NCBI GenBank assembly: GCA_003644295.1
Contig: QNBZ01000005.1
Location: forward strand, 1 to 17,088
Direction of reading: 5' to 3'
Length of the DNA: 17,088 nucleotides
DNA from: Planctomycetota bacterium
GTDB lineage: Bacteria > Planctomycetota > Phycisphaerae > Sedimentisphaerales > Anaerobacaceae
Part shown: positions 6,548 to 13,535 of the stretch, piece after piece
Layout: every line of letters begins with the position of its first letter
Position numbering within the stretch: the stretch's first letter is position 1
Notes under the pieces: generated by a model
The model's database searches: none
What the model saw: the letters and a program-made list of their open reading frames with translations, nothing else
What the model was told of the DNA's origin: nothing
Translations under genes and position numbers: made by a program

Positions 6548-9496
6548 ATGAAAAAGCTAATTTTGATAAGTTTTTGTGTGCTGTTTGTTACCGGTACAAC
6601 GCTGGCGGACTGGAACGAGGGCGACGGGCACAAGATGCACTACCCACAGTTGCCTGACCCCTGCGGCTGGGACGTAGCGTTTCGCTCTTACTTTATGGGC
6701 GAACCGTGTCCGCTGGAATTGGCAGACGACTGGATGTGTACCGAGACCGGCCCGGTCAGTGACATCCACTTCTGGCTCTCCTGGCAATATGACGCAGAGG
6801 GCTACATTCCCTCTGTGCACGTGAGGATTTTCTCGGATAATCCTAATGGTCCTCACGGCTGGTCGGAACCAAATGAACTGCTGTGGGACCGGTGGTTCGA
6901 TGCTTCCAATGGCGAATTCACATATCGCCAGTACGGCAGCGGCAACCAGGGCTGGTATGACCCTTACGCCGACCAGTGGAATCGGTCAGACCACCAGCAG
7001 TACTTTCAAATCAACATTGACAATATCCTCAATCCATTTATTCAAGAGGAAGGTGCCATTTACTGGCTGAGTATTGCAATTGACGCTTTGGATGGTGAAG
7101 CCGGCTGGAAAACAAGCTTAGACCATTGGAATGACGATGCGGTTTGGCGTAATCCAGAGACATTGGAATGGATTGAGCTGCGCGACCCTATCATATCGGA
7201 TAAATCGTTGGATTTTTCGTTTGTGATTACAACCGAGGAACCGAACGAGCCGAAATGGCTCCAACAGCCGGATTTGAGCGAAACCGGTATTGACGTAAAT
7301 GCAACAGCTCCCTACATACTGGCCGATGATTTCGAGTGCAGCGTTACAGGGCCCATCACAGAGATTGCTATTTGGGGTTCCTGGCTCAATGACTATATCC
7401 CCTGGGGAGAATGGCCTGAGGGTGTAACGTTTACGCTGAGTATTCACGAGGATATTCCTGCCGGTGGAGTAGAACCGTACAGTATGCCCGGCGAATTGTT
7501 GTGGATGGAAACATTTCAGCCCGGCGAGTTTACCGCTGAAATATACGCAGGGAACATTGAGGAAGGATGGTTAAACCCGCCGGACGGGTACATTTTCCCT
7601 GCCGACTGGACCTGCTGGCAGTACACTTTCCAACTGGATTGGAGTAACACCTTTATCCAGCAGGGCGACCCGTGCGACCCGATTATCTACTGGCTGGACG
7701 TTCAGGCCATACCTGACGACCCAGATGCCCATTTTGGCTGGAAAACATCGCTCGACCACTGGAACGATGATGCGGTCTGGGGTATGGGCAGCGAACCTTA
7801 CAGTGGGCCGTGGAATGAATTAAGATATCCACCTACACATTCGATGGAAAGCAACTCTATTGATTTGGCGTTTATGATTACAACTTCGCAAGAGCCTAAC
7901 TACGCCAAGCCGTTGGCGCCGCATACCAAGTGGTCTCAGCCACCTGTTGAAATTGACCCAACGGCAAAAGTACCAACATACTGCGGCTGGGATGAGCCGT
8001 CATTGCCAATCGAGCCGGGTTACTGGAAAATCGTTGCCGATGACTTCAGATGTATTGGCTCGATGCCGGTAACCTCGATTCACTGGTGGGGTTCATATTT
8101 ATACTGGGACGGCAATGAGCCGCCAGAGCAAAAGCCGATTGCCTGGCAAATTGGCTTCTGGAGCAATGTTCCAGCCGACCCGTGTGCTGGGATTCCATTC
8201 AGTTATCCAGAAATGCTATTGTGGCAGATTGAGGTTCCCGCCGACCGCGTGGATGTCAATAACGTTGGCTATGACTACTTCCCCGAGAAACCAAACGATA
8301 CCTGCTTCCAGTACTATGTTGATTTGGAACCCAATGAAGTATTCTGGCAAGATGATTTCAATGAAATGACTCAGGACGACATCTACTGGCTCAGTATAGC
8401 GGCTGTCTATGATAGCCCCTACGAATACGGATGGGGTTGGAAGACCCGACCGTGGCACTGGATGGATGACGCCGTAACGTTCTATGTGGAAGGTAACCCT
8501 ATGCCAGGTATCGTGATAGACCCTATATCCACCGAAATGACGCCACTTGAGTATGAAGGCGAAAGCTACGATGTTTCCTTTGAGCTTGACACCGACCCGA
8601 ATTACATCAAATGGGAGCAGCTCTATACCGGGTTGCGCCACTGGGATAGTTATACCGATATATACTCCACCGGAACAGAAGACGATGGAGAAGTCGAGAT
8701 TTATACTATGGCTGCTGATGATTGGCTCTGCCGGCAACGAACACCGGTTTCGTCCATCGTCTGGTGGGGTTCATACCTGGGGTATGTGTATACGCCCTGC
8801 GAGCCAATTGTAGAACATCCGATACCGCCGGATTACTTCTTGATATCAGTCTGGACTGACGTACCCGTTGACGACCCGTGCAACATTTACGAGTACAGCC
8901 ATCCCGGCAGAAAGGTCTGGGATTACAAGGCCTATGATTATGACGAAGTAATGGTCGGCTATGACGAGTCGCTACCATCTATGGATGAAGGTGCAGGGGC
9001 TGCTGCCGATATGCCGCCTATTGAGCCGGTGTTCCGTTATTCGGTTCGGATACCGCAGGAAGATTGGTTCTGCCAGCCGGATGCTAATACCATCTACTGG
9101 CTCGGCATCGTGGCGATATGGGACGCAGAGCAGGTGTATCCATATCCCTGGGGCTGGACGAACCATAAACACGCCTTCGGCGACGATGGCGTCCAGGGTT
9201 GGCCTGACTACGATGACCCCAATACCTGGTACTGGGAAGAACTCATCGATTATGAAACAGGGGAAAGCCGCGACCTGTCGTTTATGCTATTTACCAAGCC
9301 GGATTACTGCTGCGAATGTGCCGATTACAACCTGGATACCGTTGTGAACTTCCTTGACTATGCGGACTTTGCAGATGATTGGCTCTGGGTCGGCCCTGCC
9401 GGCGGCTACAATAACTCTGACCTTAACTGTGACGGAATTGCTGATTTATACGACTTGAAAATCCTTGCCGAACAATGGCTTCAGAGTTGTTGGTAG
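6548..9496 (+). CDS. Large secreted protein with four internal repeats and a C-terminal dockerin
   Basis: 982 residues. A signal peptide (MKKLILISFCVLFVTGTTLA, cleavage probably before Asp21) sends it out of the cytoplasm. Four divergent copies of one domain follow at about residues 25-233, 234-451, 452-685 and 686-918. Each has ADD(W/F)xC (at 59, 259, 497 and 723), a following 'Px(T/S)xIxxWxS' strand and a PGELLW-like segment. Each then has an IYWL block and, in copies 1-3, GW(K)T..HW.DDAV; a final 'DLSF' strand closes the copy. Residues 924-979 form a dockerin-type module with two Ca loops (Asp926/Asn928/Asp930/Asp937 and Asp958/Asn960/Asp962/Asp969). The domain is rich in Trp, Asp and Pro, looks all-beta and has no catalytic motif I recognise. 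A carbohydrate- or surface-binding role is a guess. No cohesin partner is visible. Confidence 0.88.
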   Translation: MKKLILISFCVLFVTGTTLADWNEGDGHKMHYPQLPDPCGWDVAFRSYFMGEPCPLELADDWMCTETGPVSDIHFWLSWQYDAEGYIPSVHVRIFSDNPNGPHGWSEPNELLWDRWFDASNGEFTYRQYGSGNQGWYDPYADQWNRSDHQQYFQINIDNILNPFIQEEGAIYWLSIAIDALDGEAGWKTSLDHWNDDAVWRNPETLEWIELRDPIISDKSLDFSFVITTEEPNEPKWLQQPDLSETGIDVNATAPYILADDFECSVTGPITEIAIWGSWLNDYIPWGEWPEGVTFTLSIHEDIPAGGVEPYSMPGELLWMETFQPGEFTAEIYAGNIEEGWLNPPDGYIFPADWTCWQYTFQLDWSNTFIQQGDPCDPIIYWLDVQAIPDDPDAHFGWKTSLDHWNDDAVWGMGSEPYSGPWNELRYPPTHSMESNSIDLAFMITTSQEPNYAKPLAPHTKWSQPPVEIDPTAKVPTYCGWDEPSLPIEPGYWKIVADDFRCIGSMPVTSIHWWGSYLYWDGNEPPEQKPIAWQIGFWSNVPADPCAGIPFSYPEMLLWQIEVPADRVDVNNVGYDYFPEKPNDTCFQYYVDLEPNEVFWQDDFNEMTQDDIYWLSIAAVYDSPYEYGWGWKTRPWHWMDDAVTFYVEGNPMPGIVIDPISTEMTPLEYEGESYDVSFELDTDPNYIKWEQLYTGLRHWDSYTDIYSTGTEDDGEVEIYTMAADDWLCRQRTPVSSIVWWGSYLGYVYTPCEPIVEHPIPPDYFLISVWTDVPVDDPCNIYEYSHPGRKVWDYKAYDYDEVMVGYDESLPSMDEGAGAAADMPPIEPVFRYSVRIPQEDWFCQPDANTIYWLGIVAIWDAEQVYPYPWGWTNHKHAFGDDGVQGWPDYDDPNTWYWEELIDYETGESRDLSFMLFTKPDYCCECADYNLDTVVNFLDYADFADDWLWVGPAGGYNNSDLNCDGIADLYDLKILAEQWLQSCW
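9314..9487 (+). other. Dockerin-type calcium-binding domain (within the secreted protein)
   Basis: Two DxNxD loops, each followed by an Asp 7 residues after the third ligand, and helices ending in ADDWL and AEQWL. This is the pattern of type I dockerins, which in planctomycetes often end secreted proteins and may serve surface attachment rather than a true cellulosome. The Cys-rich lead-in CCEC (residues 921-924) may form a disulphide with the terminal Cys981. Confidence 0.8.
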
Positions 9497-9506
9497 TATT
9501 GCGTGT

Positions 9507-9553
9507 AAAAAATGGGGGCAGTTCCCAACATCGGGGAACTGTCCCTCATTTTT
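9507..9553. terminator. Bidirectional hairpin terminator between convergent genes
   Basis: A long stem (AAAAAATGGGGGCAGTTCCC, six-base loop, GGGGAACTGTCCCTCATTTTT) with one or two mismatches lies between the stops of the secreted protein and ruvX. T-runs follow the G/C stem on both strands, so it can terminate both converging transcripts. The GGGACAGTTCCC core also looks like a dispersed REP-type hairpin, so it may be a repeat recruited as terminator. Confidence 0.8.
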
Positions 9554-9960
9554 CAAATTCCCCTATCCTCAAGAAATGCCTCTAATATCTCTGCGGCGGC
9601 AACGGCGTCAATATGTTTTTTTCTTCGGCTCTTCTTAATTTTAGCAGAAGCCAGCTTGTCCTCGGCAGCAAAACTGCTCAATCGCTCATCCTGAAAATGT
9701 ACCGGAATATGCAGGTGAGCTTTTAACCGCTCTGCAAATTGAAAAACCAGCTTCGCCTGTGGGCCTGCCGAGTCGTTCATATTCAGAGGCAGGCCAAGCA
9801 CAACGGCCTCGACGTTTTCGGTCTTAACTATATCCGCTATTTTTTCCAGCAGTTCCTTCTGACCCTCGATTACGGTAAGCGGCGAAGCAATGGTCTCGGC
9901 AGGGTCGCAGATTGCCAAGCCGGTGCGTTTAATACCATAATCTATCCCCAAGTATCGCAT
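9553..9960 (-). CDS. ruvX: RuvX/YqgF family putative pre-16S rRNA nuclease
   Basis: 135 residues with an RNase H-like fold. The acidic residues expected at the active site are present: Asp7 in LGIDYGIKRTG, the GLPLNMNDSAG turn (residues 56-66), Asp91-Glu92 in DERLSS and Asp118 in IDAVAAAEIL. The family trims the 5' end of 16S rRNA precursors in E. coli and was earlier described as a Holliday-junction resolvase homologue. It is the last gene of the right-hand operon, 12 bases after the guanylyltransferase stop, and its own stop touches the terminator hairpin. The ATG at 9960-9958 has no clear Shine-Dalgarno, so coupling to the preceding gene is possible. Confidence 0.93.
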   Translation of the reverse strand: MRYLGIDYGIKRTGLAICDPAETIASPLTVIEGQKELLEKIADIVKTENVEAVVLGLPLNMNDSAGPQAKLVFQFAERLKAHLHIPVHFQDERLSSFAAEDKLASAKIKKSRRKKHIDAVAAAEILEAFLEDRGI

Positions 9961-9972
9961 TGAGTTTTCGCG

Positions 9973-11061
9973 TTATAGAAATTTTTCCCCGGCATTTTGC
10001 TTTATCAGCTCAAGCAGTTCTTTTAGTCGCTGGGTCTGGTCGATATGACAGACAAGTGTAGCATCTGGGCTGTGAACTACAACCATATTTTCCAGGCCGA
10101 TAGCGGCGATTAAATGGCCATCGTCTTCGGTAACTACGATGTTGTTTTTGCAATCGAGAAGCTGGCTTGTGCCTGCGACAATGACGTTGTTGGCACTGTC
10201 GGATTTGATAATATCAGCAAGTGCTGCGAAGGAGCCCATATCGGACCAGCGACAATCCAACTTTATGGCGTAAACATTGTCGGCCTTTTCCATAACGGCA
10301 TAATCGATGCTGATTTTCGGCAGCTTCGGAAACCACTCCTGCAGCGCCTGCCGCTGATTTGGGCCATCCCAGTCGGCTTTAATTTTAGCCAGCGGCTCGG
10401 CTGACTGCGGCAGGAACTTTGCCAGATTTGCCAGAATTGTTTTGGCCTTCCAGACGAACATACCGGAATTCCAGAAGTATCTGCCGGTTTCGAGATACTC
10501 CTTTGCGGCTTTCTCGTCCGGTTTTTCTTTGAATGCCTCGACAGGATAAATCTTGTTTTTACAATTCCGATGCTGTCGGGGTTTGGAACATTTTATATAG
10601 CCAAGCTGCGTGCTGGCAAACGCCGGCTTGATGCCGAAAGTAATTAAATCGTCCGGATTTTCATTCACAAAGACAAGGGCGTCTTCGAGCACCTGCTGCA
10701 GTGTCTCGGCTGGCTCAATCAACTGGTCAGCGGTTACGACGGCCATTGTGGCTTCGGTGTCTGCCTTGGTCAGAACGGTTGCTGCAAGCCCGATGGCGCC
10801 GGCGGTATCACGCACAGCCGGCTCGGCGATGACATTATTGAATGGCAACTCGGGAAGGTTTTCACGAACGAGGTCGGCATAGCCGGCGTTGGTGAGAACG
10901 ATTATGTTTCTTGTATCAAATACCGGACAGAGACGCTGGAAACAACGGCGAAGAAGTGTTTGGCCGTCAAACAGTTTGAGAACCTGCTTCGGACGTTTTT
11001 CACGGCTGAGCGGCCATAATCTTTTTCCAGTGCCTCCTGCCATTACCACTACATAATCCAT
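9973..11061 (-). CDS. manC: Mannose-1-phosphate guanylyltransferase
   Basis: 362 residues from the ATG at 11061-11059, chosen because GAGGG lies 7 bases before it and the family starts with this strand (MDYVVVMAGGTGKRLWPLSR). The nucleotide-binding signature GGTGKRLWPLSR with PKQ (residues 24-26) is complete. Further on are WNSGMFVWKA, DYAVMEKADNVYAI and CRWSDMGSFAAL, the sugar-phosphate-binding segments of the GMP branch. The enzyme joins GTP and mannose-1-phosphate to give GDP-mannose for surface polysaccharides and glycans. The C-terminal cupin (phosphomannose isomerase) domain of bifunctional ManC/AlgA proteins is absent, so this is the monofunctional type. Its 5' end lies 13 bases after the AEC transporter stop, in the same operon as pgi. 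Confidence 0.92.
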   Translation of the reverse strand: MDYVVVMAGGTGKRLWPLSREKRPKQVLKLFDGQTLLRRCFQRLCPVFDTRNIIVLTNAGYADLVRENLPELPFNNVIAEPAVRDTAGAIGLAATVLTKADTEATMAVVTADQLIEPAETLQQVLEDALVFVNENPDDLITFGIKPAFASTQLGYIKCSKPRQHRNCKNKIYPVEAFKEKPDEKAAKEYLETGRYFWNSGMFVWKAKTILANLAKFLPQSAEPLAKIKADWDGPNQRQALQEWFPKLPKISIDYAVMEKADNVYAIKLDCRWSDMGSFAALADIIKSDSANNVIVAGTSQLLDCKNNIVVTEDDGHLIAAIGLENMVVVHSPDATLVCHIDQTQRLKELLELIKQNAGEKFL

Positions 11062-11074
11062 TGCCAAACCCTCT

Positions 11075-12079
11075 TCAAACAAGGACAAAAAATAACACAG
11101 GCACAACAATTACAGCAAAGATTGCCATAGTGGCTACCCATAATGCGCTGGCTAACGGACCGTCTAAATTAAAAACATTGCTCATCGTTACCATAAGAAC
11201 AGCACTTGGTGTAACCGATAGAACAATTATCACCTTTTGAACCAAGCCGGTCAAATTTCGTCCGGTCAGCGCCAAAAGCCAGATAATCAAAAGTGCCACC
11301 GCCGGCGTTAAAATAAATTTTACCGCAGCAAGTGGAAAATACAAGCTTACATAGTTTTTGAGCCGAGACAAATTTACCCGCAGGCCAATTGCAAAAAACG
11401 ACAAACCCGATGCGATGTAGACGAATATATCAATAATATGAAACTTCTCTACAAAACCAGGCGATTTGACGCCGGTTAAATTCAGAACTATGGCTATTAT
11501 TATGGCTGGCAGAGCAAGAAAGCGAAGGTCCAATATCTGGGTGAGTTTGAATTTGGCGTTGCGGTCATTTGCACGAATTTCGCGAATCTTCAGCAAAGGA
11601 AAAAAGATAAAATAAGCTACTGGTAACCAAAACACAGGATATATGTTCGCCATAGCCAGGCCGGTTGCGCCAAACAATGCGTAACAAACAAACGCCCCGC
11701 CGGTATATCCAAGATTGCTTAACCCGCCGGCGAGGATGAGTGTTAATTGGCTTCTCCGGTCAAGCTTAATGAAGTAAAATATCGCTGCTGAAAGAACCGT
11801 GATTGCGAGCATTAAGACCACACCGACTATCGGCAGCCAAATGAGCTGTCTGCTCAAATGCATCCGCCAAATCACGAGCAGTGCGATGAGCCAATTAAAA
11901 GAGACCAAAACAACGGTCATTATTTCTTTGGCTATACGCTCCGGCAAACCAAATCGATTGCTCGCCAAGTAGCCCGAAACAACTCCGACCACTAACACCG
12001 CAAACATACTTGCAAGGCGAAAGTAAGCAGTATCTTGAGCAGATAAATCTGCCAAAATATTGTAAGCAATCGAGGGCAT
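11075..12079 (-). CDS. AEC (auxin efflux carrier) family transporter
   Basis: 334 residues with about ten hydrophobic helices. The pattern is that of the AEC family: an N-terminal SGYLASNRFGLPERIAKEI segment, a central GGLSNLGYTGGAFVCYALFGATGLA with the unwound-helix Gly/Asn residues, and a C-terminal NVFNLDGPLASALWVATM. Bacterial members carry small carboxylates such as malate or malonate; the substrate here is unknown. The start ATG at 12079-12077 overlaps the pgi stop by one base (TAATG), a sign of translational coupling. Its place between pgi and the guanylyltransferase gives no clear substrate clue. Confidence 0.87.
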   Translation of the reverse strand: MPSIAYNILADLSAQDTAYFRLASMFAVLVVGVVSGYLASNRFGLPERIAKEIMTVVLVSFNWLIALLVIWRMHLSRQLIWLPIVGVVLMLAITVLSAAIFYFIKLDRRSQLTLILAGGLSNLGYTGGAFVCYALFGATGLAMANIYPVFWLPVAYFIFFPLLKIREIRANDRNAKFKLTQILDLRFLALPAIIIAIVLNLTGVKSPGFVEKFHIIDIFVYIASGLSFFAIGLRVNLSRLKNYVSLYFPLAAVKFILTPAVALLIIWLLALTGRNLTGLVQKVIIVLSVTPSAVLMVTMSNVFNLDGPLASALWVATMAIFAVIVVPVLFFVLV

Positions 12080-13488
12080 TAAACCAGAAAATCTCCATCA
12101 ACTTCGGTTAAAGGTTGAATTTGCTGCGCCAATTTTTCGTAGCCGGCTTTACCCATAAGGGCAAATGTGGCTTCCTTGCCCAACTCAACGGCGGGCTGGT
12201 CGTAAGTGTTGATGCCGAACAGGGCCCCGGCAAAAGAAGTCGTTACCTCATACAAATAGATAAACTGACCGATGGTATAAGCGTTTACCCTGTCAAATAC
12301 AACCGTAAGACAGGGACGCTTATCCGCCAAAAGAGCGTACTCGGTAGCTTTCTTTTCGTTATTGAGCAGCGTGCTTAACTCGGCGCCGGCAAGATACTGC
12401 AATTCAGGGGCGCTATCAGGGACCGGCCCTATCGTGAGGTTCTTATCAAAATTATCAACCTGAAGAAAAGTAAATAGCTTATCGTTAGGCCCTTCGCGAT
12501 ATAACTGTACCTGGCTGTGTTGGTCTGTGGCGCCGAGTGCTTTGATTGGCGTAGGGCCGATATGCACTTCATTGTCGGCCAGGTCTTTAGCTTTGCCGAG
12601 ACTCTCGGCCCATAGTTGACGATACCAGTCAGCCAAATCCTTCAGGTGAAAACTGTACGGCATCATTACCGAGATTTTTTTGCCGTGATTATAAAAGTGA
12701 TAGTTGAGCGCTGCGTTTATTGCAGCGGGGTTCTTGTAAAAATCTTCACTGCTGACCCTGGCGTCCATATCGCTAGCGCCGGCCAGAAGCGAATCGATAT
12801 CAATTCCGCACATAGCAGCGCTGAACAGGCCGACGGCACTTAAAACACTGAACCTGCCGCCGACGCCGTCAGGCACCTCAAGACAGCGATAGCCGGCATC
12901 ATCAGTGATAGTACGGAGCGTGCCTTCATTGGCGTCCGTTGTGGCGACTATCTGCTCTTTGCAGCCGGCGGGGCCGAGTTTATCAAGGAGCAATTTGCGG
13001 ACAATCAGAAACTCACTTGCGGTCTCGGCGGTTCTGCCGGATTTGCTGATGACATTAAAAATAGTTTTGTCGAGCTTATCGCCAACCCAGTCCAGAAAGG
13101 AAGCTAATTGAGCCGGGTCGATATTATCAAAGACAAAAAGGCGTGGGCCGGTGCGTTGTGCATCATCGAGATTGTACATATAGGGATTTAACGCTGTTTG
13201 CAAAGCGATATTGCCGAGAGCAGAGCCGCCGATACCGAGCACAACCAGATTTTCACATCCGGCTTTTAAGCCATCGACTAATTGCTTAACCTTTTGGGAT
13301 ATTCCCTTATTAAAGGGCAGGTCTCTGTATGGCGTTTTTCCGGCTTTTCTTTCTTCGTTTAACTTGCCGATTAACGGCGAGGTCTTTTCAGAAAGCGACT
13401 TTAACTGTTCAGGCGTGATACCGTTTTCTTCGCCGATGATTTCCGCGGTAACATTCTTATAGTAGAGTTTAATTTGTGATTGCAGCAT
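12079..13488 (-). CDS. pgi: Glucose-6-phosphate isomerase
   Basis: 469 residues from the ATG at 13488-13486. That start is preferred over an upstream TTG (13527) because AAGGAA precedes it by 7 bases. It interconverts glucose-6-phosphate and fructose-6-phosphate. Seen in order: VLGIGGSALGNIALQTAL (residues 83-100), NVISKSGRTAETASEF (145-160), PDGVGGRFSVLSAVGLF (206-222), QLWAESLGK with catalytic Glu295, TDQHSQ with His324 and ELGKEA with Lys438. All catalytic residues are present. The length matches the shorter bacterial/archaeal-like subgroup rather than the ~550-residue E. coli type. It follows the helicase gene by 47 bases and is coupled to the AEC transporter. Together with the guanylyltransferase it fits hexose flow into GDP-mannose. 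Confidence 0.95.
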   Translation of the reverse strand: MLQSQIKLYYKNVTAEIIGEENGITPEQLKSLSEKTSPLIGKLNEERKAGKTPYRDLPFNKGISQKVKQLVDGLKAGCENLVVLGIGGSALGNIALQTALNPYMYNLDDAQRTGPRLFVFDNIDPAQLASFLDWVGDKLDKTIFNVISKSGRTAETASEFLIVRKLLLDKLGPAGCKEQIVATTDANEGTLRTITDDAGYRCLEVPDGVGGRFSVLSAVGLFSAAMCGIDIDSLLAGASDMDARVSSEDFYKNPAAINAALNYHFYNHGKKISVMMPYSFHLKDLADWYRQLWAESLGKAKDLADNEVHIGPTPIKALGATDQHSQVQLYREGPNDKLFTFLQVDNFDKNLTIGPVPDSAPELQYLAGAELSTLLNNEKKATEYALLADKRPCLTVVFDRVNAYTIGQFIYLYEVTTSFAGALFGINTYDQPAVELGKEATFALMGKAGYEKLAQQIQPLTEVDGDFLV

Positions 13489-13495
13489 TGATATA

Positions 13496-13501
13496 TTCCT
13501 T
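13496..13501 (-). promoter_or_regulatory. Shine-Dalgarno AAGGAA deciding the pgi start
   Basis: AAGGAA on the minus strand with a 7-base spacer to ATG at 13488. The longer TTG start at 13527 lies inside a small hairpin and has no such site. Confidence 0.65.
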
Positions 13502-13518
13502 AACTGAGAATCCAAACC

Positions 13519-13533
13519 TGCGGTCAAACCGCA
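13519..13533. repeat. Small perfect hairpin between the helicase gene and pgi
   Basis: TGCGGT-CAA-ACCGCA, a 6-base stem with a 3-base loop, located just after the helicase stop. There is no T-run, so it is unlikely to terminate; it could protect or separate messages within the operon. Confidence 0.4.
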
Positions 13534-13535
13534 TG

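Noticed and set aside
8216..8737. Minus-strand open frame of 173 codons inside the secreted protein gene
   Set aside because: The plus-strand frame has signal peptide, repeats and dockerin; the antisense frame shows none of these and is a shadow.
6548..9496. The four-repeat protein as a glycoside hydrolase or phage tail protein
   Set aside because: No catalytic signature is visible and the signal peptide plus dockerin fit an ordinary secreted planctomycete protein.
11062..11109. Longer start for the guanylyltransferase, adding 16 residues
   Set aside because: The extension overlaps the transporter gene, and a good GAGGG site precedes the internal ATG, where the conserved first strand begins.
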